Below, in pieces: positions 41,335-49,302 of a stretch of DNA of 64,000 nt. The translations under genes and the position numbers were made by a program. The notes under the pieces are model-generated. The model did no database searches, was not told where the DNA came from, and saw only the letters and a list, made by a program, of their open reading frames with translations. Each line of letters opens with the position of its first letter. Position 1 is the stretch's first letter. Source of the DNA: JAGVXH01 sp041649755 (GTDB taxonomy: Archaea > Nanobdellota > Nanobdellia > Pacearchaeales > GW2011-AR1); NCBI GenBank assembly GCA_041649755.1, contig JBAZMK010000001.1:1-64000 (forward strand), read 5' to 3'.

Positions 41335-42456
41335 TTACTCTTCAAAGTCCACAACTTTCTCTGAGTTGAAAGGGGTTTTTAGTTCGTTCACAAGCCAAGG
41401 AATTTGGGTTGTTCTCCAAGCTTCTCTTTCATCGCCTCCCCCATAGTATATATATAGTTCGTTCAGATTTTGAGGGTTCACAATCATCCCCATAGGAAAT
41501 GAGACAAGTTTTATTGTTCTTAACCTGTTTCTCTGGTCAACTTCTACAAGAGCGTCGTCTCTTTTAGGAGTAAGTAATGGGTTTCTAAGTCTTGCCGTTA
41601 TTTGTCTTTTTTGAGGGTCAAAACTGAAGAAACTTCCAGAGTAATAGTAAACGTCCAAATTACCTTGTCTTTCGTAAGTGACTTTATGATAGGTGCCAAT
41701 TTTTTCTCCGTTTATAGTAATTGGAGGACCTCCAAGCCCTATTTTAGTTTCGCCTTTTTCTCTTGTCATAATTGTTCTGTCCATAAGGTTTTCTATTTCA
41801 TTTTCCCAGTAGTCTCTTCTGAAAAAGTCTGAAATATCATCTGCTACGGAGAATTGCATATTAGGCTCCATTCTATAAAAGATTCCTACCTTTCCATCAG
41901 GCAAAAATTCTAGAGCAACATCTTTTATACCTAATAATTGGGTTTTTCTTTCTAAAGGAGAATCTCTTAAGTTTCTTTTCCAAAACCTTCCATAGTAGGA
42001 ATTTTTTCCTGCAATTTCTACCGCCCTTTCTAAGGGGATGTCACATATTACTCCTCTGGGAGTGACTTCTTCTAAGTCGCCTGAAGTGTCAAGCATAACC
42101 CTTGTATTTTCCCCATCAAAAGCTATTGAGGTAATGTAATATTCCCCTCCTTTTTGGACAATTCTTGCATCTTCTCTCCCATATTTTGAGTAGTTATCAT
42201 CTGGGGAGAGAAAGACTTTGTAATCTTCTGACATTTTTGTAGGGGTTATGAGAAAGCCCCTTTTTATAATTGAACACTCCCCATAGCCGTTATCTGCTTT
42301 TAGCCTGACTCTTGTAAGCACAGGATAGCCTTTGTTTGGTATGTAAGTTGGGCATACAGAAGCATTGCAAACCGCTATTTCGTTTTGAGTTCTGTCAGGC
42401 AATAGTAAGATTCCTTCTTTGTCTTTCTGATTAGGGGGTTCATCCTCTTCTGCCAT
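41335..42456 (-). CDS. GH130-like glycoside phosphorylase-related protein
   Basis: A 373-residue five-bladed beta-propeller-type protein. GREDARIVQKGGEYYITSIAFDG matches the substrate-binding Asp/Arg region of GH130 mannoside phosphorylases, and FRIEP-like FYRMEPNMQFSVADD and KIGLGGPPITINGEKIGTYH follow the family order. Members phosphorolyse beta-mannosyl linkages or hydrolyse them. The substrate is not known here. The promoter (CTTAAAAACC, 27 bases before the ATG) and first codons lie within a 66-bp repeat whose other copy is at 45019-45084, showing a rearrangement upstream of this gene. Confidence 0.72.
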   Translation of the reverse strand: MAEEDEPPNQKDKEGILLLPDRTQNEIAVCNASVCPTYIPNKGYPVLTRVRLKADNGYGECSIIKRGFLITPTKMSEDYKVFLSPDDNYSKYGREDARIVQKGGEYYITSIAFDGENTRVMLDTSGDLEEVTPRGVICDIPLERAVEIAGKNSYYGRFWKRNLRDSPLERKTQLLGIKDVALEFLPDGKVGIFYRMEPNMQFSVADDISDFFRRDYWENEIENLMDRTIMTREKGETKIGLGGPPITINGEKIGTYHKVTYERQGNLDVYYYSGSFFSFDPQKRQITARLRNPLLTPKRDDALVEVDQRNRLRTIKLVSFPMGMIVNPQNLNELYIYYGGGDEREAWRTTQIPWLVNELKTPFNSEKVVDFEE

Positions 42457-42500
42457 AAAATGCCTTGTTTTTTGAGGTTTTTAAGAATTATTGTGCTGTT
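42435..42500. repeat. 66-bp direct repeat, left copy
   Basis: Covers the first codons and promoter of the GH130-like gene and a remnant of the end of the DHH gene (codons for T-A-Q-stop). It matches 45019-45084 with two mismatches, offset exactly 2584 bases. The pair brackets TyrRS, the second radical-SAM gene and its peptide gene. Confidence 0.9.
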
Positions 42501-42649
42501 TATAAATGGGTTAAAGAAGTTTCCGTTAAGAAATTCTGAGATAATTTCATAGAGTTGTTAAAAGGCACTTATATTAATTTTTAATACAACCCTTCAAAAG
42601 AGATTTTAATAGCAAAAGATTATAAATAAGTATTTTTTCATTAAGCAAT
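42501..42649. other. Promoter region of the TyrRS gene
   Basis: 150 AT-rich bases with no gene. A TTATAAATA box ends about 20 bases before the ATG at 42650, consistent with a near-leaderless message. Nothing else recognised. Confidence 0.5.
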
Positions 42650-43783
42650 ATGGATATTCAAAAACGTTTTGAATTAATCAAAAATAATACAGAAGAAATT
42701 ATGACAGAAGAATGTTTAAAGCTTCTTTTAGATAGCGGAACAAAGATTAAACATTACATAGGTTTTGAGATTTCAGGCAAAATCCATTTAGGAACTGGAT
42801 TAATGTGCATGTCTAAAATCAAAGATTTTATGGATGCTGGGATTGATTGTTCAATTTTTCTGGCAGATTGGCACAGCTGGATAAATGACAAACTCGGTGG
42901 AGATAGGGAAGTAATTAAGAGGGTAGCGGGGGGATACTTCAAAGAAGGATTAAAGGCTAGTTTGAAATGTTTTGGAGGCGACCCAGAGAAAATAAAATTT
43001 ATTCTAGGTTCGGATTTATATCATAATAATGATGATTATTGGGCAACAATGGTAGATGTGAGTAAAAATACGTCTCTTGCGAGAATGCAAAGGAGTATTA
43101 CAATAATGGGTAGAAAAGAAGGTGGTTCCGTTGATTTCGCAAAATTAATTTATCCGCCAATGCAAGTTGCAGATATTTTTATTCAAGGAATAAATTTACC
43201 TCATGCAGGAATTGATCAAAGAAAAGCCCAAGTAATAGCAAGAGATGTTGCATTAAAAATTAAAACTAAACCTTTGTTGGACAAAGAAGGAAAACGGATG
43301 AAACCGGTTGCAGTTCATCATCATTTAATTTTAGGATTAGGAAGACCCCCTGTTTGGCCAGTACCAAAAGAACAACTACAAGAATTATGGTCTGCTCTAA
43401 AAATGAGCAAATCAAAACCAGATACCTGCATATTTATTCACGATTCCCCTGAGGAAATTAAGAGAAAAATAAACCAGGCATTTTGTCTTGAGGGCGAAAC
43501 AGAATTTAATCCTATTCTTGATTGGGTAAAATATCTCATTTTTAGGGATGCAGACTCAAAATTAGAAATTAAAAGGTCGGAAAAATTTGGTGGGGGCATA
43601 ACCTACACATCATACAATGAATTAGAAAAGGATTTTGCCGAAAAGAAGCTTCATCCAATGGACTTAAAAAATTCAGTATCTGAAAAATTAATTCAAATTC
43701 TTGAGCCAGCAAGAAAGCATTTTGAACAGCCAAAAGTGAAAAAGATGCTTGAAGAATTGGAAAAGTTAATCGTAACAAGATAA
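42650..43783 (+). CDS. tyrS: Tyrosyl-tRNA synthetase
   Basis: Class I synthetase, 377 residues, archaeal/eukaryotic type. The HIGH motif reads HLGTG (GKIHLGTGL), the KMSKS loop is intact (LKMSKSKPDTCIF), and PHAGIDQRKAQVIARDVA and the tyrosine-pocket YPPMQVADIF segment are diagnostic. It recognises the C1:G72 pair seen in the tRNA-Tyr at 16041-16180. The gene sits inside the repeat-flanked 2.58-kb module and points toward the radical-SAM gene, with 22 bases between their stops. Codons are more A-rich (AAA, ATA, GAA) than in flanking genes. Whether this is the only TyrRS in the genome cannot be told here. Confidence 0.95.
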   Translation: MDIQKRFELIKNNTEEIMTEECLKLLLDSGTKIKHYIGFEISGKIHLGTGLMCMSKIKDFMDAGIDCSIFLADWHSWINDKLGGDREVIKRVAGGYFKEGLKASLKCFGGDPEKIKFILGSDLYHNNDDYWATMVDVSKNTSLARMQRSITIMGRKEGGSVDFAKLIYPPMQVADIFIQGINLPHAGIDQRKAQVIARDVALKIKTKPLLDKEGKRMKPVAVHHHLILGLGRPPVWPVPKEQLQELWSALKMSKSKPDTCIFIHDSPEEIKRKINQAFCLEGETEFNPILDWVKYLIFRDADSKLEIKRSEKFGGGITYTSYNELEKDFAEKKLHPMDLKNSVSEKLIQILEPARKHFEQPKVKKMLEELEKLIVTR

Positions 43784-43805
43784 AATTAAGAGAGAGCAAC
43801 TAATT

Positions 43806-44834
43806 TTAATCTCTAAAACAGAAAGGATCGTCACCCCATAATTCTTTATTAAAGTTTAATGCTCTTGCTCTGCATCCCCCACACAGAAACCGAATATTGC
43901 AACTAGAACATTTTGTTCCAAAATCCCGAGATACTTGTTTACTCAAAAAATCTTTTCTTTTTTTTGAATTAATGATCTCCGTTAGTGAATTATTTTTTAT
44001 GTTCCCAAAAGAAATATCTAAGAAAGAACAAGGTTGTACTTCTCCTAAAGGAGAAATATAAAGCATATTTATTCCAGCAGAACAACCCCCAATAAAATTC
44101 ATTAAAGAATACTTATCCTCTAATTTTTTTATTCTTTCTTTGTCTAAATAAAGTGAAACGGGGTCTTGGCAATAAAGTTTAACATTAATTTTTCCCTTTT
44201 TAATAGAAATAACTTTTTGAAGAAATTTCTTGTATTGGTCTTTTGTTAATGAAAAATCAAAATCTCTACCCCTTCCTGAAGGTAAAACCGCACGAGTCAT
44301 AACATCATAAATACCTAGTCTTTCACAAAGTTTCATTACATCTTCAAAATCTTCAAAATTGAATTTTGTTGCTGTAAATTCTACATGGATCTTCATACCA
44401 TATTTTTTTAATATTTTTATATTCTCAATAACTTTCTTGAAAGCCCCTTTTTTATTTCTTAGTTTGTTATGATTTTTTTCTAAACCATCAATACCTGTTC
44501 CGATATAGTCTACACCCAATTCTTTAAGTTTCTTAATTTTTTGCTCATTTAATAAAAGAATATTTGATTGTATTCTCAAAATAAATCCCTTATTTTTAAC
44601 TAGATTAATTAAATCAAAAATATCGTCTCTTGTGAAAGGTTCCCCCCCTGAAAAAGTAATTGTCTTAACCCCGACTTTTTTTGCATTTAGGAGTATTAAT
44701 TCAATCGTATCAAAAGGAAGTATAGATTTTTTATCAAAACCACTTGCCCTACAATGCAAACAATTTAGATTACAAGAAGCAATTAAATCTAATAATAAAT
44801 AATCTACATTCGGTAAATGTTCATTTATTTGCAT
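43806..44834 (-). CDS. SPASM radical-SAM enzyme (locus 2), probable peptide maturase
   Basis: A 342-residue radical S-adenosylmethionine protein. SAM-cluster cysteines are C21, C25 and C28 (CNLNCLHC), with the SAM-contacting FSGGEPF near 61-67. The C-terminal SPASM part has cysteines in GGCSAGINM and VQPCSF, then C309, C312, C318, C321 and C339, ending DDPFCFRD. It resembles PqqE/MftC/AhbD-type enzymes, which modify peptides or haem precursors. No haem genes are nearby; a 40-residue peptide gene lies 17 bases upstream on the same strand with its own TATA box, so peptide modification is the likelier role. It belongs to the repeat-flanked module. Confidence 0.85.
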   Translation of the reverse strand: MQINEHLPNVDYLLLDLIASCNLNCLHCRASGFDKKSILPFDTIELILLNAKKVGVKTITFSGGEPFTRDDIFDLINLVKNKGFILRIQSNILLLNEQKIKKLKELGVDYIGTGIDGLEKNHNKLRNKKGAFKKVIENIKILKKYGMKIHVEFTATKFNFEDFEDVMKLCERLGIYDVMTRAVLPSGRGRDFDFSLTKDQYKKFLQKVISIKKGKINVKLYCQDPVSLYLDKERIKKLEDKYSLMNFIGGCSAGINMLYISPLGEVQPCSFLDISFGNIKNNSLTEIINSKKRKDFLSKQVSRDFGTKCSSCNIRFLCGGCRARALNFNKELWGDDPFCFRD

Positions 44835-44851
44835 AGATTACCATATAAATT

Positions 44852-44974
44852 TTAATCATACAAACAAATGCTTTCATTAACTACAATCAAATTATCTGTT
44901 TCAGATGGTATACTCAAAAATTCATTTTGAACTGGGCTATCTTTGTCGTAACTTTGTAAATTTTTATTTTCCAT
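44852..44974 (-). CDS. Candidate RiPP precursor peptide (locus 2, 40 residues)
   Basis: Encodes 40 residues, starting MENKNLQSYDKDSPVQNEF and ending VVNESICLYD, with a single cysteine and a tyrosine in the last four positions. A TTTATAAA box at 44996-45003 is centred 25.5 bases before the ATG. The stop precedes the SPASM radical-SAM gene by 17 bases. The organisation of a short peptide with a conserved-looking Cys/Tyr tail next to a SPASM enzyme is like mycofactocin- or PQQ-type pathways; the tail similarity to MftA is too short to rely on. No homologue recognised. Confidence 0.65.
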   Translation of the reverse strand: MENKNLQSYDKDSPVQNEFLSIPSETDNLIVVNESICLYD

Positions 44975-44977
44975 AAC

Positions 44978-45040
44978 TTAGAGGATAATTTGAAGTTTAT
45001 AAATATACCTATTTAAGAGGGATTCATCCTCTTCTGCCAT
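44978..45040 (-). pseudogene. 5' remnant of the GH130-like gene
   Basis: In the right repeat copy the first six codons (MAEEDE) of the GH130-like gene recur, then the frame runs into unrelated sequence and stops after 20 codons. This shows that the GH130-like start was once directly next to the DHH gene and was duplicated when the module entered. Confidence 0.75.
44996..45003 (-). promoter_or_regulatory. TATA box of RiPP-like locus 2
   Basis: TTTATAAA centred 25.5 bases before the ATG at 44974, just outside the right 66-bp repeat. Drives the peptide gene and probably the radical-SAM gene. Confidence 0.55.
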
Positions 45041-45084
45041 AAAATGCCTTGTTTTTTAAGGTTTTTAAGAATTATTGTGCTGTT
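45019..45084. repeat. 66-bp direct repeat, right copy
   Basis: Overlaps the end of the DHH phosphoesterase gene (stop at 45072-45074) and the remnant start of the GH130-like gene. Partner of 42435-42500 with two mismatches. Confidence 0.9.
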
Positions 45085-46070
45085 ATTTTTGCCAGATTTT
45101 CTTTGAATTTTTCCAAATCTTCCTTAAAAATTATCCCCCCGGAAGCCTTAGAATGACCGCCTGCAAGGGAATCTTTTAGTCCTTCTGTTGCTTTTTTGAG
45201 TATTTTTGAGCAATCATAATCTCCTGATTGGTTTCTTGCAGATATATTAATTTTATTACCTTTTGGGATAGCAAAAACAAAGACTTCGTTTAGATGTTTA
45301 AAACTTATGTTTGTAGTGACCCTAGATTTTATGGGGAATTTAGGCTCAAAATAATAGTAATTGACCATCCCTAGTTTTTCTCTTTTATTTTCATAGTCTT
45401 TCATAAAATGATCTAATTCTTTTTGGACTTCATTGGCATATTTGTCTAGGTTGTCTAAGTCGTTGTAATCTTCTATGCTTTCAAATATCTCAAACGCCTT
45501 ATTGTAGTCTTTATGAAAATAAGCTAGAAATAAGTCAATTCTAAAGTAGAATTTCTCTTTTACTTCTTCTGGGGCGATGCCGTGTTCTTTTGCGAACCTG
45601 TCAATTTTTACTTTGTTTTCGGGATAGCTGTATCCGACATCAGCCAATTCACTGACAATTTCAAGCCATTTTCTGCCATAAATCATAGAATAAACTGATT
45701 TTGATGCAGAAATCTTACTTTCTGTCCTATAATCTAAAATTTCTTCAGGCATTTTCTCTTCTTTTATATGGTGGTCAATAGATAAGACTTCTTTTTCTTT
45801 AACTGAATTAAGCAGTTCTTCTGTTAAAAAAGCTAAATCCGAGAAAAGGATTTTATTGAAAGGTTTAAGTTTATCAATGATTTTTTGTTGGTTGTCCCCT
45901 AAAGATATCGTAAACTGCTGAACTTTTGCACTTTTCTTCTTACACCAGTCGTAAAGCATAAGTCCTGACGCAAAACCATCAGTATCATCGTGATGAACAA
46001 CTGCAATATTATCTTTTTCATTGATTTTTTCTAAAAATTCTTTTGCTTTTTCAAAGGTTATTTCTGGCAT
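45072..46070 (-). CDS. DHH/DHHA1-family phosphoesterase (RecJ-like)
   Basis: A 332-residue phosphoesterase. The N-terminal DHH domain has VVHHDDTDGFASG and LSIDHHIKE metal motifs, and the C-terminal DHHA1 domain ends in GGHSKASGG. Archaeal relatives are RecJ-like single-strand exonucleases (GAN partner of GINS and DNA polymerase) or small-oligonucleotide hydrolases. This compact form lacks extra OB-fold domains. The start overlaps gatA by 13 bases, so it is co-transcribed with the amidotransferase genes. The end lies in the right 66-bp repeat. Confidence 0.88.
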   Translation of the reverse strand: MPEITFEKAKEFLEKINEKDNIAVVHHDDTDGFASGLMLYDWCKKKSAKVQQFTISLGDNQQKIIDKLKPFNKILFSDLAFLTEELLNSVKEKEVLSIDHHIKEEKMPEEILDYRTESKISASKSVYSMIYGRKWLEIVSELADVGYSYPENKVKIDRFAKEHGIAPEEVKEKFYFRIDLFLAYFHKDYNKAFEIFESIEDYNDLDNLDKYANEVQKELDHFMKDYENKREKLGMVNYYYFEPKFPIKSRVTTNISFKHLNEVFVFAIPKGNKINISARNQSGDYDCSKILKKATEGLKDSLAGGHSKASGGIIFKEDLEKFKENLAKITAQ

Positions 46071-47395
46071 TTTTCTATCTCCTTCACTAATTCAAAAATC
46101 TTTTCTTCTTCAAAATTATTAGCAATTACCTGCATCCCTATTTCTTTTCCGTCAATTTTTCCTATTGGAATTGAAATTGCGGGGAGTCCAGCAATTGAGG
46201 CTGGTGTGGTTAAGATGTCATAAGAGTACATTTCTTCAACAGAAATCTTTTCTCCGATTTTGTGAGGGAGTTTGGGGACCGTCGGCAAAATAACTAAATC
46301 GCATTCATTAAAAATCTCATCAAACTTCTGTTTTATGTAATTTCTTGCCTTTAATGCTTCACGATAATATTTTCCTTCGTGTTCGGCTTTTGTGATTTCT
46401 GAACCACCTATTATCCTTCTAAGAACTTCTGGACCGCCAAATTCTTCAATTTTCCTACCAAATCTTCTGCCGTCAAATTTCCTTGTTCCTGAAAAGAATT
46501 CTGTGTAGACGATTATGTAGTAAGTTTCAATTGCTATATTTAAAGGCAGGTTGATTTCTTTTGTCTTATAGCCTTTCTTTTTTGAGATTTCTTTTATTTT
46601 GCTTTCCACTAATTCGTCTATTTTTTTATCGCAGAAATTTTTTACATTTACCAAGCCTATTGTTTTTATTTTTCCTTTTTTTATTTGGGCTTCTTTTGTC
46701 GTCTGGTCAAAGTTGTCTTGCCCTTTTATTATATCAAATATCAGTTTTGAGTCTTCAACGCAGTTTGTTATCGGTCCGATACAGTCAAAGGACATTGCCA
46801 TATCTATTAAGCCGTATCTTGATACTGCTCCGTAGGTTGGTTTTAGTCCGACGACTCCGCAGTGAGATGCAGGATTTCTTATTGAGCCCCCTGTGTCTGA
46901 GCCTAAGGCAAAGTCACAATGACCTGCTGAAACTGCTCCTGCCGAACCAGAAGAAGAACCCCCAGGAATTAATTCGGGGTTTTTTGGGTTTAGTGCAGGA
47001 CCATATGCAGAGGTTTCTCCTGAAGCCCCACAAGCAAATTCGTCCATATTTGTCATACCAATAACTATTGCGTCTTCAGTCAATAATTTGTTTATCACGC
47101 TTGCGTTGTAAGGGGCAACGAATCCTTCTAAAACTTTTGATGCACAATTTGTTTCAAGCCCTTTTACACAAATGTTTGATTTTACCGCAAAACAGAGACC
47201 AGCCAGTTTTCCAACTTCTTTTTTTTCTTTGATTCTTTTGTCAATTTCCTTAGCCTTTTCAATTGCATGTTTGTTCATTACAAGAAAGAGATTTAGGTCT
47301 TTTGAACATGAGATTTTACTAGAAAATTCTTTTAAGTTATCTACCGCTGTTAGTTTACCTGACCTTATTAAAGAAACTTTTTGGGAAAGACTCAT
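46058..47395 (-). CDS. gatA: Asp/Glu-tRNA amidotransferase subunit A
   Basis: Glutaminase subunit of GatCAB. Amidase-signature catalytic residues are K72 (CFAVKSN), the cis-serine S147 in PGGSSSGSAG and nucleophile S171 in GSDTGGSIRNPA. The 445-residue length is normal. It releases ammonia from glutamine or asparagine for GatB, which transamidates Asp-tRNA(Asn) or Glu-tRNA(Gln). The reading frame overlaps both neighbours, so it belongs to the gatC - nucleotidase - hypothetical - gatA - DHH operon. gatB is at 51452-52885. Confidence 0.95.
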   Translation of the reverse strand: MSLSQKVSLIRSGKLTAVDNLKEFSSKISCSKDLNLFLVMNKHAIEKAKEIDKRIKEKKEVGKLAGLCFAVKSNICVKGLETNCASKVLEGFVAPYNASVINKLLTEDAIVIGMTNMDEFACGASGETSAYGPALNPKNPELIPGGSSSGSAGAVSAGHCDFALGSDTGGSIRNPASHCGVVGLKPTYGAVSRYGLIDMAMSFDCIGPITNCVEDSKLIFDIIKGQDNFDQTTKEAQIKKGKIKTIGLVNVKNFCDKKIDELVESKIKEISKKKGYKTKEINLPLNIAIETYYIIVYTEFFSGTRKFDGRRFGRKIEEFGGPEVLRRIIGGSEITKAEHEGKYYREALKARNYIKQKFDEIFNECDLVILPTVPKLPHKIGEKISVEEMYSYDILTTPASIAGLPAISIPIGKIDGKEIGMQVIANNFEEEKIFELVKEIEKCQK

Positions 47396-47781
47396 GCTAA
47401 GCTTACCTCCAATAATGATAGCTCCCGATCTGAAGGTTCCATAGAGTCCATTTCATCTCTAAAGTCAATTATTTCTCCTGCAATAGGTCTTTTCAAGATA
47501 TCTGGAAGATTCTTTGGAGAATATTCATCAAATAAAGAATTATATTCATCAAAATAACCTGAAGAAATTTCTTCTGGTGATTTCATTAAGGCTCTTTCAA
47601 AGTATATATCTAAAAGTCCTACGAATTCTTCCGAGGGAATACCTCTTTCAGCGACTATTAGGGGTAAATAGCGACGATAAATCTCAAGACAGCCTTCAGG
47701 AGTTCTTTTAAGTTCTTCATAACTTAACTCTGAAAGGTTTATTCTTCTTAGGGCTTTTTTAATAATCTTTTTTCTTCTCAT
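47392..47781 (-). CDS. Hypothetical protein in the gatC-gatA operon
   Basis: A 129-residue, mainly helical, soluble protein (KKALRRINLSELSYEELKRT, GLLDIYFERALMKSPEEI), acidic toward the C-terminus. No domain recognised; it is not GatC, which is the separate gene at 48623-48883. Overlaps of four bases on each side show tight co-translation with the nucleotidase and gatA. It could be a lineage-specific partner of either enzyme. Confidence 0.6.
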   Translation of the reverse strand: MRRKKIIKKALRRINLSELSYEELKRTPEGCLEIYRRYLPLIVAERGIPSEEFVGLLDIYFERALMKSPEEISSGYFDEYNSLFDEYSPKNLPDILKRPIAGEIIDFRDEMDSMEPSDRELSLLEVSLA

Positions 47782-48626
47782 TCTGATATTTCTTTTACTA
47801 ATTTATTTACGAATGATAAATCTGAATCTTCATCTAACAAGACATCATAGGCTTTTTTATAAGATTCTAAATCCTGTTCGTTTAGTCCTTCCCTTAGGAA
47901 ACCTATTTTTATACAACTTTCATATTTTAGACCCTTTAGCATTTCTGTGTCACCCAAACTATCTCCAAGAAGTACTACATTTTTTCTATTTTTTATTTTA
48001 TTGTAGGAAGGATGACCTCTTAATTCCGTTTCATCTTTGTTAAATGAGTGAACGATTGGTTCGTTTACTCCAATAGCTTTACCCTGTTCGTCAAATTTTA
48101 AAAGATTTGTGATTATGTAAATATTATCATAGAGGAAACCTTCTCTTTCAAGAATCATAGGGATGACGTTGCCTATTCCATTAGCAGAAAGAATAATCAA
48201 GGGGATTCCTTCGTCTTGCAGTAAACTCGCCAACTCAGAAAAACCATCTCTTAGCCTAATTTCACCACTTTTTACAATTCTTTCTAAATCTTTTCTATTG
48301 AGCCCAGAAGAAATAAGTAAATCAAAATGTTTTGTCCACCATTCTTTCATTGCTTCTTTTCTTTTTTGCATAGGAATGCTGGGGTCTTCTTCAATAGGGT
48401 GATACGTTTCAAAAAGTTCTTTTGCTCTCTTTTGATATTCGGCAGAGATGTAATCTCTATCTCTAAGAAGGGAAATTACTGAATGGAGTGGTCTTCCGTC
48501 TTTTGTTTTAGCATAAGTCAGAGTCTTATCAAAATCAGCAAGGATATGGAGCGTATCCGCCCCGCTATTTACAATAATTTTTCTTGTCTTTTCATATTCG
48601 GCTTCTCTGGGGATAATTATTGTCAT
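47778..48626 (-). CDS. HAD-family 5'-nucleotidase (UMPH-1/cN-III-like)
   Basis: A 282-residue haloacid dehalogenase-type phosphatase. Motif I is DFDKTLT (nucleophile and acid Asp), motif II is LIILSAN, a lysine lies in the RGHPSYNKIKNRKN region, and motif III/IV is GDSLGDTEM. The large C1 cap with EWWTKHFDLL is like pyrimidine 5'-nucleotidase type III, which dephosphorylates UMP and CMP. This family is mostly eukaryotic, with scattered prokaryotic members. It is translationally coupled to gatC and the 129-residue gene. Confidence 0.82.
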   Translation of the reverse strand: MTIIIPREAEYEKTRKIIVNSGADTLHILADFDKTLTYAKTKDGRPLHSVISLLRDRDYISAEYQKRAKELFETYHPIEEDPSIPMQKRKEAMKEWWTKHFDLLISSGLNRKDLERIVKSGEIRLRDGFSELASLLQDEGIPLIILSANGIGNVIPMILEREGFLYDNIYIITNLLKFDEQGKAIGVNEPIVHSFNKDETELRGHPSYNKIKNRKNVVLLGDSLGDTEMLKGLKYESCIKIGFLREGLNEQDLESYKKAYDVLLDEDSDLSFVNKLVKEISE

Positions 48627-48883
48627 TTCCAGCCCCCCTTTTCAGCCACAATAAAATCGTCTTCAACAAAAGGTGCGTTCAGAAACATTAAATCCCGAAA
48701 ATTTGGGTCCGTGTTCCATCCGCTTCCCTCTTCACGAAAACCTTCTTTATTTTCAAAATGACTTTCTTTCGTTTTTATCTTTTCTATTTTTGAAGCAAAT
48801 TCATTCAAGAGATTCTTTGATTTCTGCCTTATCTCTTCCTTTTCTTCTTCAGAAACTTTGTGCCATTTGAAATCTTTTTCCAT
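48623..48883 (-). CDS. gatC: GatC-like subunit of the tRNA amidotransferase
   Basis: An 86-residue protein with an N-terminal helix pair (SEEEKEEIRQKSKNLLNEFASKIEKI) and a C-terminal segment (DPNFRDLMFLNAPFVEDDFIVAEKGGW) typical of archaeal GatC, which wraps around the GatA-GatB interface. It is first in the operon that includes gatA two genes downstream. A TTTAAGATTTAG-like promoter lies upstream. The separation of gatC from gatA by two other genes is unusual. Confidence 0.78.
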   Translation of the reverse strand: MEKDFKWHKVSEEEKEEIRQKSKNLLNEFASKIEKIKTKESHFENKEGFREEGSGWNTDPNFRDLMFLNAPFVEDDFIVAEKGGWK

Positions 48884-48957
48884 AGAAGGAATAAACTAAT
48901 AGAGTTTTTAAGATTTAGTATGGTAAGGTTTATAACTTTAAATATTTTTTATATAAA

Positions 48958-49302
48958 ATGGATTGTATATTTTGTAAAATTGTTGAAGGGGGGATTAAAA
49001 GTGAGAAGGTTTTTGAAAGTGAGAATTTTATTGTTATAAAAGATGCAAACCCAAAGGTTAAAGGTCATTCACTAGTTATCCCAAAAGAACATATTGAGAC
49101 TTTTTTTGAACTTCCTGAAAGTTTGTATGGTGAGTTAATTAGAGTTGCTAAAAAATCTGCTGAAATTCTGGGTAATGAGGGGTCCTCTACAGGGTTTAAT
49201 TTTATTGTTAATAATGGGGCGTCGGCGGGGCAGATAATTCATCATGCACATTTGCATATTCTTCCAAGAAAAGAGAGTGATGGGTTTAGGGTTAATGTTT
49301 AG
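48958..49302 (+). CDS. HIT-family (HINT-like) nucleotide hydrolase
   Basis: A 114-residue histidine-triad protein with CIFCKIVEG at the N-terminus, GHSLVIPKEH in the middle and a canonical HAHLHILP triad (H96, H98, H100). HINT enzymes hydrolyse nucleoside phosphoramidates such as adenylated lysine and protect aminoacyl-tRNA synthetase side products. That role fits its place beside aspS, with which it converges and overlaps by 11 bases. TATA-like ATATAAA lies close to the ATG. Confidence 0.93.
   Translation: MDCIFCKIVEGGIKSEKVFESENFIVIKDANPKVKGHSLVIPKEHIETFFELPESLYGELIRVAKKSAEILGNEGSSTGFNFIVNNGASAGQIIHHAHLHILPRKESDGFRVNV

Noticed and set aside
42650..43783. TrpRS identity for the class I synthetase
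   Set aside because: The tyrosine-pocket and PHAGIDQRKAQ segments and the short length fit archaeal TyrRS, not TrpRS.
44852..44974. Mycofactocin precursor (MftA)
   Set aside because: Only a loose hydrophobic-Cys-x-Tyr resemblance at the C-terminus; no other mft genes are nearby, so a generic precursor call is safer.
46561..47064. 167-codon opposite-strand frame inside gatA
   Set aside because: Leu/Ser/Arg-rich shadow of a well-conserved amidase frame; no start signals.
47392..47781. GatC assignment for the 129-residue protein beside gatA
   Set aside because: It lacks the NAP...AEKG end of archaeal GatC, which is present in the 86-residue protein at 48623-48883.
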